Shown here: one piece after another, positions 1 through 6,312 of the stretch
Layout of the letters: every line of letters starts with the position of its first letter
Position numbering within the stretch: position 1 is the stretch's first letter
NCBI GenBank assembly: GCA_011620345.1
Contig: WOZJ01000058.1
Coordinates: 1 to 7,483 of the forward strand
DNA: 7,483 bases
Reading direction: 5' to 3'
DNA from: Nitrospirota bacterium
GTDB lineage: Bacteria; UBA2233
Program-made: the position numbers and the translations under genes
Notes under the pieces: model-generated
The model's input: only the letters and a program-made list of their open reading frames with translations
The model's database searches: none
What the model was told of the DNA's origin: nothing

Positions 1-7
1 GTTGAGG

Positions 8-457
8 CTATACGCCGCGCTTGATGTCCTGAATTATCTGGTCGAGGTTCTGCAGGAACCGGGAACGATCCCGCTTTTGGAAGGGCGGAGGCCCGCCGGA
101 CATGACCCCTGCCCCGCGGAGTTCGGACAAAAGGTTCCTTGTCGCCAGCATCGGCCCGATGTTGGCATCGCTGATCACCCTGCCCGTTGGAGTGAGCACC
201 CGTGCACCTTTCTTGATGCACCTCGAAGCGAACTGGATGTCTGCGGTCACCACGATGTCGTTTGCAGAGGCACGTTCGGCGATCCAGTCGTCCGCGGCGT
301 CGAACTGACCCTTGACGACGACCCATTGCGCCGCCGTATCGCCTGGAAGGCGCATCAAGGCGTTGGATACGAAGATCACTCCAAGGCCGTAGCGCTTGGC
401 TACCTTCAGAACTTCCTGCTTCACCGGGCAGGCATCGGCATCGACGTAGACCTGCAA
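8..457 (-). CDS. yaiI: YaiI/YqxD family (DUF188) protein, PIN-like fold
   Basis: The 149-residue product matches the usual length of the YaiI/YqxD (DUF188) family. Visible family motifs are YVDADACPVK at residues 4-13, DDWIAE at 56-61, VVTADIQFA at 69-77, and GGPPPFQKRDRSRF at 121-134. The acidic residues near the N-terminus and in TADIQ fit a PIN-like, metal-binding fold, but no substrate or pathway is established for the family, so the molecular role remains open. No signal peptide or membrane segment is seen, so it should be cytoplasmic. The start chosen is a TTG at 457-455, which gives the family N-terminus exactly. The open frame continues upstream to 592, but that extension overlaps the conserved STAS domain of the previous gene and resembles no family member. 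The TTG lies 4 nt after the upstream TAG, which suggests translational coupling. Family assignment is very secure; the start is likely. Confidence 0.93.
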   Translation of the reverse strand: MQVYVDADACPVKQEVLKVAKRYGLGVIFVSNALMRLPGDTAAQWVVVKGQFDAADDWIAERASANDIVVTADIQFASRCIKKGARVLTPTGRVISDANIGPMLATRNLLSELRGAGVMSGGPPPFQKRDRSRFLQNLDQIIQDIKRGV

Positions 458-461
458 CTGG

Positions 462-1307
462 CTATCCGATTGCCGCTTTGAGCGCCTGCTCCAGCGTGGC
501 GAAGGTAGGAACGTCCTTGAGGTCGACTCCGAGCCCCGTAAGAGTCCGGGACAACTGAGGCTTGATCCCGCAAAGAAACGTTTTTGCTCCAAGCAGCCGG
601 AGCGCCTGGATGAGGCGGATCACCTCGGAGGCCACCTGGGTGTCCACGTGCGCCAAGCCAGACAGGTCCAGAAGAACGGCCCTGGGCTTTTGCCCGGCCA
701 CGGCCGCCAGAAGGCGCTCGCTCAAGTCGTGCATGCGCATCGAATCGTACCCGCCTAGCATCGGGACCATGAGCACCCTGCTCCAGACGGGGATGACGGG
801 CGTAGAGAGCTCCTTGATCGTCTCATTTTGGGCTTCGAGGGTCTCTTCGAGCATCGCCTTGGTCTTGGAAAGCTCGTCCCTGGCTTGCTGAAGGATCGCG
901 TCGTAGCGGAGGGATGTCTCCACTGTAAGCCTTTGTAGGTTCCTTTGAAAACGCCTGAATAAGCTTTCGGACACCTCGGCACGGGCCAGCTCCATGATCT
1001 CGAAAGCGCCTTCGAGGAACGTTGCCGTTAGCACGTGAGCCCTGTAATGTGCGCGGGCCTGCCCCTCGGCAATCCTGGCAATGTCGGGCTCGTCCACGCT
1101 AAAAAATTCAAAAAGAAGGTCTCTCAGTTTTTCGATGAGTGCGTGGAACTGCGGATGCTCTCTTACGGCGCCTTGTCCTCGGACGCCGTATAGCGTCTCC
1201 AAGAATTGCAGCCTAGCTGGGTTCCGAACGTTGCCCAGCTCGAACGCCTCGGCCAGCTTCGCGGCAACCGTCTTCAAATGGGTTTCATCCGATATGCCTG
1301 CTTGCAT
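462..1307 (-). CDS. RsbR-like stressosome protein: helical (possibly globin-like) sensor plus STAS domain
   Basis: The 281-residue protein has three parts. Residues 1 to about 125 are an all-helical N-terminal domain, 140-165 a charged, probably coiled-coil linker, and 165-281 a STAS domain. The STAS part reads like B. subtilis RsbRA: KELSTPVIPV at 166-175, GGYDSMRM at 185-192, LLDLSGLAHVDTQVA at 212-226, and LLGAKTFLCGI at 238-248. RsbR proteins build the stressosome with RsbS and are phosphorylated by the kinase RsbT. The two phosphorylatable positions of RsbRA correspond here to Ser189 and Thr223, 34 residues apart as in RsbRA. In the N-terminus, His87 is placed like the proximal haem ligand of globin-coupled sensors, but this is an alignment by eye. 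The ATG at 1307 is chosen because AGGAGG sits 6 nt upstream; an in-frame TTG at 1436 would add 43 basic, low-complexity residues without a ribosome site. No RsbS or RsbT gene is in the window. Confidence 0.85.
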   Translation of the reverse strand: MQAGISDETHLKTVAAKLAEAFELGNVRNPARLQFLETLYGVRGQGAVREHPQFHALIEKLRDLLFEFFSVDEPDIARIAEGQARAHYRAHVLTATFLEGAFEIMELARAEVSESLFRRFQRNLQRLTVETSLRYDAILQQARDELSKTKAMLEETLEAQNETIKELSTPVIPVWSRVLMVPMLGGYDSMRMHDLSERLLAAVAGQKPRAVLLDLSGLAHVDTQVASEVIRLIQALRLLGAKTFLCGIKPQLSRTLTGLGVDLKDVPTFATLEQALKAAIG

Positions 1308-1313
1308 TCCGAT

Positions 1314-1319
1314 CCTCCT
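1314..1319 (-). promoter_or_regulatory. Shine-Dalgarno site of the RsbR-like gene
   Basis: A perfect AGGAGG on the minus strand lies 6 nt before the ATG at 1307. It decides the start: the longer frame opening at the TTG at 1436 has no comparable site. Confidence 0.85.
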
Positions 1320-1387
1320 GTTGCTGCGGGGGTTGGCCTTGGAAGCGCTCTTTAAGGGGCGATGGGGCGCTTGCGTTTTTGATGTAG

Positions 1388-1407
1388 AAAGGCATAATAC
1401 TGCCTTT
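1388..1407. repeat. Perfect 7-bp inverted repeat, possible operator
   Basis: The arms AAAGGCA and TGCCTTT are exact reverse complements separated by 6 nt. The spacer contributes to a TATTAT hexamer (1399-1394, minus strand) that matches the sigma-70 -10 consensus at five of six positions. The element lies 81 nt before the ATG of the RsbR-like gene. A repressor site or a small RNA hairpin are both possible; there is no direct evidence for either. Confidence 0.45.
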
Positions 1408-1550
1408 ACGTTAGCCTTTTTGGGAATTTTTTTCAAGCGTTTTCATTCCTTGGCGGACAAGGGGCAAGTTGGCCTTGGGAACCAAAAGAATATTGTCGCT
1501 TTTGGCCTGCTTGGGGGTAGCTCTTGTGCAACAAGCTTCTGAGGTAGAGC

Positions 1551-1584
1551 CAAAAAAAGGCCGCCGGACGGGGAGGCTTTTGGC
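1551..1584 (-). terminator. Probable rho-independent terminator after aroC
   Basis: It begins 7 nt beyond the aroC stop. On the minus strand AAAAGCC (1581-1575) can pair with GGC-C-TTTT (1562-1555), leaving one bulged C, around a GC-rich loop. A run of seven T residues (1558-1552) ends the structure. A flanking GCC/GGC pair could extend the stem. It would end the pil-aroC transcript and separate it from the RsbR-like unit. The imperfect stem lowers confidence. Confidence 0.5.
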
Positions 1585-1590
1585 GTTTAT

Positions 1591-2751
1591 TCAATACTCC
1601 TCGATGCGGTCTTTGTAGCGATCGAGACGCTCGATTAGCTCGCCCAGCGTGTCGCCGCCCAATTTCTGCAGGTATGCATCCGCCAAAACGAAGGCGACCA
1701 TTGCCTCGGCCACGACGCACATCGCGGGCACGGCGCAGGTATCCGAGCGTTCGATCTCGGCGGGTTCCGGCTGCTTGGTTCTGACGTTCACGCTTGGGAG
1801 AGGGTTCATGAGGGTGGCGATCGGCTTCATGAAGGCGCGTACAATCAGCTCTTCTCCCGTCGTCATGCCGCCTTCGAGACCACCGGAACGGTTTGTCTTC
1901 CGATAAAACCCATTCTTTTTATCAAAGAAGATCGCATCGTGGACCTCCGACCCCTTTTTTTCGGCCGCTTCGAAGCCTTCACCGATCGCGACCGCCTTGA
2001 TGGCCGGGATACTCGTCAGCGCCTGGGCGAGCCGGCCATCGAGCTTCAAGTCCCACTGGACATGGCTGCCAAGGCCTGGCACGAGGCCGAGCACCCGGAC
2101 TTCGGCCACCCCGCCCAGCGTATCGCCGCCTTTTTTGGCCTGCTCGATCGCCTCGATCATGTCCGCCTCGGCGTTTGGGTCTATGCAGGCTACCTCCGAA
2201 GCAAGCGCCCTTTGCCAGTCGGCCTCATCTAGGCTTTGCTTGCTTGGGGCCTTTGCCTTTCCGATCGACAGAACATGGCCCAGCACGCGAACGCCGAGCG
2301 CTTGAAGGAGCAGCTTGCACAAAGCGCCGACGACGACCCTCGCGGCCGTCTCCCTTGCCGAGGCCCGCTCTAAGATGTCGCGAAGCTCGTGCGTGTGGTA
2401 TTTGAACCCGCCCGCTAGGTCTGCATGGCCTGGCCTTGGACGGGTAACGGCCCTTTTGTCAGTTTGTTCGCCGAACGGGGCCATGACATCCTGCCAGCTC
2501 TGGAAGTCTTCGTTCTCGATGCTTACAGCGATCGGGGATCCTAGCGTTTTACCGAACCGGACGCCCGAGAGGAAGTTGGGCGTGTCCGATTCGATCTGCA
2601 TCCTCCGGCCCCTTCCGTAACCCCCCTGTCTGCGTTTGAGCTCGGAGCGGACGCGTTCAACCTCGATGGGCAGCCCTTTAGGCATTCCATCCAAAATGAC
2701 GACGAGCCCCTTGCCGTGCGATTCTCCGGCCGTAAGAAACCGAAGTCCCAT
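1591..2751 (-). CDS. aroC: Chorismate synthase
   Basis: AroC catalyses the last step of the shikimate pathway, turning 5-enolpyruvylshikimate-3-phosphate into chorismate with reduced FMN as cofactor, in the cytoplasm. The 386-residue protein is full length. The family signatures are present: GESHGKGLVVILDG at residues 9-22, ERASARETAARVVVGA at 128-143, and RSDTCAVPAM at 335-344. Other typical segments are RRQGGYGRGRRM at 40-51, RPGHADLAG at 106-114, and GGLEGGMTTGEE at 290-301. His11, His109 and Asp337 sit where the catalytic residues are expected. The ATG at 2751 follows the pilQ stop by only 2 nt, with a G-rich run 12 nt upstream serving at best as a weak ribosome site, so translation probably depends on ribosomes finishing pilQ. 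It is the last gene of the pil operon. Function is very secure. Confidence 0.98.
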   Translation of the reverse strand: MGLRFLTAGESHGKGLVVILDGMPKGLPIEVERVRSELKRRQGGYGRGRRMQIESDTPNFLSGVRFGKTLGSPIAVSIENEDFQSWQDVMAPFGEQTDKRAVTRPRPGHADLAGGFKYHTHELRDILERASARETAARVVVGALCKLLLQALGVRVLGHVLSIGKAKAPSKQSLDEADWQRALASEVACIDPNAEADMIEAIEQAKKGGDTLGGVAEVRVLGLVPGLGSHVQWDLKLDGRLAQALTSIPAIKAVAIGEGFEAAEKKGSEVHDAIFFDKKNGFYRKTNRSGGLEGGMTTGEELIVRAFMKPIATLMNPLPSVNVRTKQPEPAEIERSDTCAVPAMCVVAEAMVAFVLADAYLQKLGGDTLGELIERLDRYKDRIEEY

Positions 2752-2753
2752 GC

Positions 2754-4619
2754 TTAGAGCGAGCCCCCCGTTTTGATGATTCGGGGAGTGATGAAGATGA
2801 CGAGCTCCATCGTTGTTTTTTGGAAATCGTGGCGCTTGAACGCGTATCCTAAGATCGGGAGGTTCGAAAGAAGAGGGATGCCCCCCTTGTTCTTCTGATC
2901 GGCGAGCTGAAACACCCCGCCGATCACGGCCGTCTGGCCGTCGTCCACGATCATCTGCGAGCGCGCTTCCTGCTTATCGATGCCGTAATCGCCCGTCTCG
3001 GAGAGGTAGGTCGGCTGGTCGTTTGTGACGTGGAGCTCCATGATGACCCTGCCGTCCGGGAGGATGTGTGGCAATACCTCAAGGAGCAGGTTTGCGTCTT
3101 TAAACTCCGTCTCGTACACGCTCTGCGTTTCAGGGGAGAGGTTCCTCACGGGCAATTGAACGCCCTGCTTAATCATCCCCTGCGTGTGGTTGACGACGAT
3201 GATCCGGGGCTGCGAGACGAGCTTGGCCTGGTTTTTTTGCTCGAGTGCCCGGATAATGGCATCGACCGTGACGGTATTCGAGATATCGGTCAACCCGAAC
3301 GTGAACACGCCCCCTTGGTAGCCCGGCATTTGGCTTCCGCCGAAGCGCCCCAAAGAGCCCTGAAGCCCTTGCCCGCCGCCTTGCTGCTGCGGGGTGAACG
3401 AGATGTTCGAGTCTGTCGACATATCGTGGGGAAAGACCGAGCCGAACGCGTTGCCGTGAGCCCTGTCGTTCCAGGTTTGCACCCTCCAGTCGATGCCGAT
3501 GCTCTTTAGGGCATCGAAGCGCATCTGCACAATGCGCGATTCGATCAGACACTGCTGGGTTTCGATATCGAGCGCCCTATCCAAAAACCCTCGGATCGTT
3601 TCGATTCTTTCTGGCGTGTCGTGGATGATAAGCGCGTTTGTCCGCTCATCGAACCCGATGTAGGCATCCTCGCGCCGGCTCTTGAGGTTTGCCAGCTTCT
3701 TGGCGAGGTCGGAGGCGTTTCCGTACTTGACGGGAACAACCTCGATGTTCAAGGGCTTTTTCAAGTCTTCTTGTTTGAGCGCATCCCAGCTCGAGATAAG
3801 GATGACCCCATTTTGCCTCTTCATGGCCAGGCCCTTCTGTTGCAAGACGACGTCCAGCGCCTTTTCCCAGGTCACGTTTCGCAGGTAGAGGGTAATCGTC
3901 CCGCCCACGTCCTCGCCCACGACGATATTCATCCCCGAGACGTCGGCCAGCACCCTGAAGACGTCCTTGACGTCCACGTCCTTGAAGTCGAGCGTGACAG
4001 GCTTGCCCACGTACTCTTCGGGCAGGACGTACTCGGCGGAAGGAACGAGGTCTTTGTTTTCCGGCGCCCGGAACCGCTCGGGTGCCCGGGTAGGCGGCTT
4101 GGGGATCTCTTTTTTGTAAAGCTCCTTAGGGGGTTGTTGCTCTATCGCGAAAAGCGCCTCCCTAGGCCATAGAGCGGCTTCTTCTTCCTTGCCTTGCGTC
4201 TTGGCGATCTTGTAGGGCTTTCCCTTTACAGGAGAAAGGGGTATCTGCGTAGGAGAAGGGGAGTCAAGGGCTATTTGGAGCGGCGGCATTGCTCGCAATG
4301 CTTCTTCTTTTTGGTCAGGGCTGGGGTCAATGCCCTCTGGAGGGGCCGGTAAAGGATTCTGCTCCTGGACGGGCCGTTCGGACGATGAAACGGGGGCCGC
4401 CGGCTGGAGTAAAGGGCTAGACAGCCCCTTTTTGAGGATTTCGTTGGCGTAGGATTCGAAACTCCGCCAGTTCAGCAGGTAGGGGGGAGAAAGGGGAGGC
4501 TTGAGCAGTATCGTTTGGCTAGGGTCTATCGCCTCGATAGCGCTTGCGTCGTACGCCCCAAGCAAGGCCAGGATGCAGCAGGCCGCCCCTAGGGCGTGGC
4601 GGGTCAGCAAGGCGCTCAT
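2754..4619 (-). CDS. pilQ: Type IV pilus secretin PilQ
   Basis: PilQ forms the multimeric outer-membrane pore through which the type IV pilus is extended and retracted. The 621-residue product begins with a signal peptide (about 1-27, ending DASA). Residues 30-200 are rich in Pro, Glu, Lys and Ser and show no clear fold. An STN domain follows (about 206-279; KPVTLDFKDVDVKDVFRVLA), then an N1 domain (about 288-352), then the secretin domain (about 360-617) with VSQPRIIVVN near 468 and the hallmark IPLLSNLPILGYAFK at 581-595. No AMIN domain is evident and the protein is shorter than many PilQs. A Gly/Gln-rich insert sits at 410-437. The ATG at 4619 overlaps the pilP stop as ATGA and is preceded by a G-rich ribosome site. 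An upstream extension of the open frame to 5069 only overlaps pilP and is not coding. Confidence 0.95.
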   Translation of the reverse strand: MSALLTRHALGAACCILALLGAYDASAIEAIDPSQTILLKPPLSPPYLLNWRSFESYANEILKKGLSSPLLQPAAPVSSSERPVQEQNPLPAPPEGIDPSPDQKEEALRAMPPLQIALDSPSPTQIPLSPVKGKPYKIAKTQGKEEEAALWPREALFAIEQQPPKELYKKEIPKPPTRAPERFRAPENKDLVPSAEYVLPEEYVGKPVTLDFKDVDVKDVFRVLADVSGMNIVVGEDVGGTITLYLRNVTWEKALDVVLQQKGLAMKRQNGVILISSWDALKQEDLKKPLNIEVVPVKYGNASDLAKKLANLKSRREDAYIGFDERTNALIIHDTPERIETIRGFLDRALDIETQQCLIESRIVQMRFDALKSIGIDWRVQTWNDRAHGNAFGSVFPHDMSTDSNISFTPQQQGGGQGLQGSLGRFGGSQMPGYQGGVFTFGLTDISNTVTVDAIIRALEQKNQAKLVSQPRIIVVNHTQGMIKQGVQLPVRNLSPETQSVYETEFKDANLLLEVLPHILPDGRVIMELHVTNDQPTYLSETGDYGIDKQEARSQMIVDDGQTAVIGGVFQLADQKNKGGIPLLSNLPILGYAFKRHDFQKTTMELVIFITPRIIKTGGSL

Positions 4620-5125
4620 CTCGTCCCCCCGATCAGTGTGCGTTGCTCGTCTTGCGGCATATGAAGCTCTCTTTGAATTTCTTTGATCTTCCGGTCGTAG
4701 GTATAGTAGCGCTCGGTGATGACGAGCTTTCCTCTCTCGATTGCCGTGACGATCCCGCCAAAGGGCCCTATCGGTTCTTTTGGTCGCACGATATAGGAAT
4801 TGCCGTCCGGCGTAGCCACAATGGCCATCGGCTGGCTTGCCACGAACGTCGCCTTGAGCCTGAGCTCGCGGATTGCGAAACGCTGCAGGGGCGATGGAGG
4901 CCCTTCGGCATGTATCGGATAGAGCATTCGCTCTCTGGCCGGGATCGAGAAAAAAATGTCCGGAATGCTTTCTTTTTTCACGGATGCAAGCGCATTTTTT
5001 AGGCGTTGAAGGTCCGATGAAGGCGATTCGTCTTGCCCTAAGACGGGCGCCCAAAGGGCCGAAAGGCATACAGACAAGGCCCCTAGTAATCCAAAAATGC
5101 CGGGCCTTCTAAAGGCCTTTCCCAC
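4616..5125 (-). CDS. pilP: Type IV pilus assembly protein PilP
   Basis: PilP is the periplasmic pilotin-like linker that joins the PilN-PilO inner-membrane complex to the PilQ secretin. The 169-residue product has an N-terminal hydrophobic segment (about 9-29), a Ser/Lys-rich linker, then a small beta domain (about 78-140). The family pattern is visible: FAIRELRLKATF at 83-94, then PMAIVATPDGNSYIV, GPFGGIV and LVITERY. The GTG at 5125 is chosen because AGGAGG lies 5 nt upstream and the hydrophobic segment follows at once; the frame is open to 5275 but that part overlaps pilO. It overlaps the end of pilO by 17 nt and pilQ by 4 nt. Many PilPs are lipoproteins, but here Cys20 is preceded by LSV, which lacks the small residue needed at -1, so it may be membrane-anchored or cleaved near Gly30. 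Assignment rests on sequence pattern plus position between pilO and pilQ. Confidence 0.88.
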   Translation of the reverse strand: MGKAFRRPGIFGLLGALSVCLSALWAPVLGQDESPSSDLQRLKNALASVKKESIPDIFFSIPARERMLYPIHAEGPPSPLQRFAIRELRLKATFVASQPMAIVATPDGNSYIVRPKEPIGPFGGIVTAIERGKLVITERYYTYDRKIKEIQRELHMPQDEQRTLIGGTR

Positions 5126-5762
5126 GGGCACCTCCTGCAACGTCCTCTGGAGCGGTTCCCTCCGAAAGGACCCGAATGAAGCCAACTTTCCCCTTGAGCG
5201 GGATTTCCGTGTAGAGCTCCCCAGGCTTTGGCTGCGCAGATGGTTTGAGCGCAAAATTCTCCGGGATGTAAGCAAGGCCCTCTAAGGGAAGCCTCGCAAG
5301 GGTCCAGGCAAAAGAAGGGTAGCTCGTCTCGATCGAAGCGCTGAGGCGCTCGAGTGGGGCCGGGTACTCTCCTTTTCCGGCCGGCTCGATGGAGGGCTCC
5401 TCTATAAGGACAATCCCCCCTTCCTGGAACATCTTATCTAGGGCTGTTAACGAATCGTCTTTTTTGGGGCCTTTGAGGCGGCCGAGCGTCTGTTCGAGCC
5501 TAGCTTGGAGGGCTTTGGCTTGGAACTCTATGTGCCCCCCTTCTCGAATTTCTTCGCGGACACGCACCAGCCTGGCACGCGTCGTTCGTTCCTGGATGGA
5601 TAGAAGGCTATAGTCTTGCATTTTCGGGCGGATCAAGAGAACCTCGAGCGCGAGGACGATCGCTACTGCGGGAAGGACGCCGAGCGCGACCCTTCCTATA
5701 GGTGGGAGGGCAAGGAGCAGACTATCGAGGGCTCCTTGAAAGCCTTGCCGATTATTCGCCAT
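5109..5762 (-). CDS. pilO: Type IV pilus alignment protein PilO
   Basis: PilO is the bitopic inner-membrane partner of PilN in the pilus alignment complex. The 217-residue product has a short cytoplasmic N-terminus, one membrane segment (about 23-45), a charged coiled-coil stretch (about 55-98, rich in Arg, Glu and Gln), and a periplasmic alpha/beta region (about 105-200). A segment near 105-120 (LTALDKMFQEGGIVL) resembles the PilO pattern in which a helix precedes a strand. Sequence similarity in this family is weak, so the call leans on the topology and on the position between pilN and pilP. The ATG at 5762 overlaps the pilN end by 11 nt and has GGAGGGG just upstream. Length fits the family. 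Confidence 0.88.
   Translation of the reverse strand: MANNRQGFQGALDSLLLALPPIGRVALGVLPAVAIVLALEVLLIRPKMQDYSLLSIQERTTRARLVRVREEIREGGHIEFQAKALQARLEQTLGRLKGPKKDDSLTALDKMFQEGGIVLIEEPSIEPAGKGEYPAPLERLSASIETSYPSFAWTLARLPLEGLAYIPENFALKPSAQPKPGELYTEIPLKGKVGFIRVLSEGTAPEDVAGGARGKGL
5131..5136 (-). promoter_or_regulatory. Shine-Dalgarno site deciding the pilP GTG start
   Basis: AGGAGG on the minus strand, inside the last codons of pilO, ends 5 nt before the GTG at 5125. Another in-frame GTG at 5131 overlaps this site and so cannot use it. No ATG lies near enough to give a full-length PilP. Confidence 0.75.
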
Positions 5763-6312
5763 CTCGCCCCTCCTTCAGGCCGAGCTCTACTTCCAAGGAG
5801 GTCCGAAGGAACGAGCCCCCATCGGTTTGAATGCCCTCCGGCTTGGAAAGGCTGACGCTCACGACGCAGGGGTACTTGTCGATTTTCTGCCGAAGGCTGG
5901 AAGCCGCCCCCGCGGAGGAAACGAGGACGTTTGCCCTAAGGCGGTTCTGCTCCAGCCTAAGCTCCTCAACCCACCCGTAGGGGAAAAGGTCTTTGGAGAA
6001 CGAAGCCATGAAGTGCGGGACGCAGACGCGCCTTTGCTCGAGCCGATTTAGGGCCGTAAGGCGCTTCTGATCTTGCTCGATCGTCCTTCTTGCACTGCGG
6101 ATGGCTCTTACCCTGGGTTCGAGTTTGGAAAGCTCTATATTGAGCGAAGCCAGGCGAGTCCTGGCTGCCCGTGATTCTCGCGTCGTGAAAAAGCCGTGCA
6201 GCCCGGCTAGGAGAAGCCCGATCATAAGCGATGCGAACAGCGCCCGTGCGGCTTCCCTTCGGGCGTCCGCGCTTAGTTTGTCTTTGAGGGGCAGCAGGTT
6301 TACTTTGATCAT
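5752..6312 (-). CDS. pilN: Type IV pilus alignment protein PilN
   Basis: PilN is a bitopic inner-membrane protein that binds PilM on the cytoplasmic side and pairs with PilO in the periplasm. The first eight residues, MIKVNLLP, are the classic PilN tail that docks into PilM. A membrane segment follows at about 22-42, then an Arg/Glu-rich coiled coil (about 44-95), then a small ferredoxin-like domain (about 100-180) with PYGWVEELRLEQNRLR and a closing SLEVELGL strand. The length of 186 residues is normal for the family. The ATG at 6312 overlaps the pilM stop as ATGA, with AGGA 8 nt upstream. The N-terminal motif makes this the most certain of the small pilus proteins here. Confidence 0.95.
   Translation of the reverse strand: MIKVNLLPLKDKLSADARREAARALFASLMIGLLLAGLHGFFTTRESRAARTRLASLNIELSKLEPRVRAIRSARRTIEQDQKRLTALNRLEQRRVCVPHFMASFSKDLFPYGWVEELRLEQNRLRANVLVSSAGAASSLRQKIDKYPCVVSVSLSKPEGIQTDGGSFLRTSLEVELGLKEGRDGE

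Larger units (their letters stand above)
1308..1590 (-). promoter_or_regulatory. Intergenic control region between aroC and the RsbR-like gene
   Basis: This is the only long non-coding stretch inside the window, about 283 nt. In transcription order it holds the probable aroC terminator, a stretch of about 140 nt with no recognisable gene, a perfect inverted repeat at 1407-1388 overlapping a TATTAT hexamer, and a leader with a possible hairpin (AAGCGC at 1372-1367 pairing with GCGCTT at 1348-1343). The Shine-Dalgarno site comes last. A TTGAAA at 1436-1431 looks like a -35 box, but it is 31 nt from TATTAT, too far for a standard sigma-70 promoter. The true promoter is therefore unclear. Confidence 0.5.

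Noticed and set aside
458-592. N-terminal extension of yaiI to 592
   Set aside because: The extension overlaps the STAS coding sequence out of frame, and family members begin at the YVDADACP strand.
1431-1436. TTGAAA as the -35 box for the RsbR-like gene
   Set aside because: The gap to TATTAT is 31 nt; at 17 nt downstream there is only TAACGT, a poor -10 match.
1081-1542. Plus-strand open frame of 153 codons reaching into the intergenic region
   Set aside because: Its larger part is antisense to the conserved RsbR-like gene, the peptide resembles nothing known, and there is no ribosome site. It is a by-product of GC-rich codon use.
3030-3509. Long plus-strand open frame opposite pilQ
   Set aside because: It runs antisense to the conserved secretin domain, and its translation has no recognisable domain.
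4620-5069. N-terminal extension of pilQ to a start near 5069
   Set aside because: It would read pilP in another frame. The ATG at 4619 has the ATGA overlap, a ribosome site and a signal peptide directly behind it.
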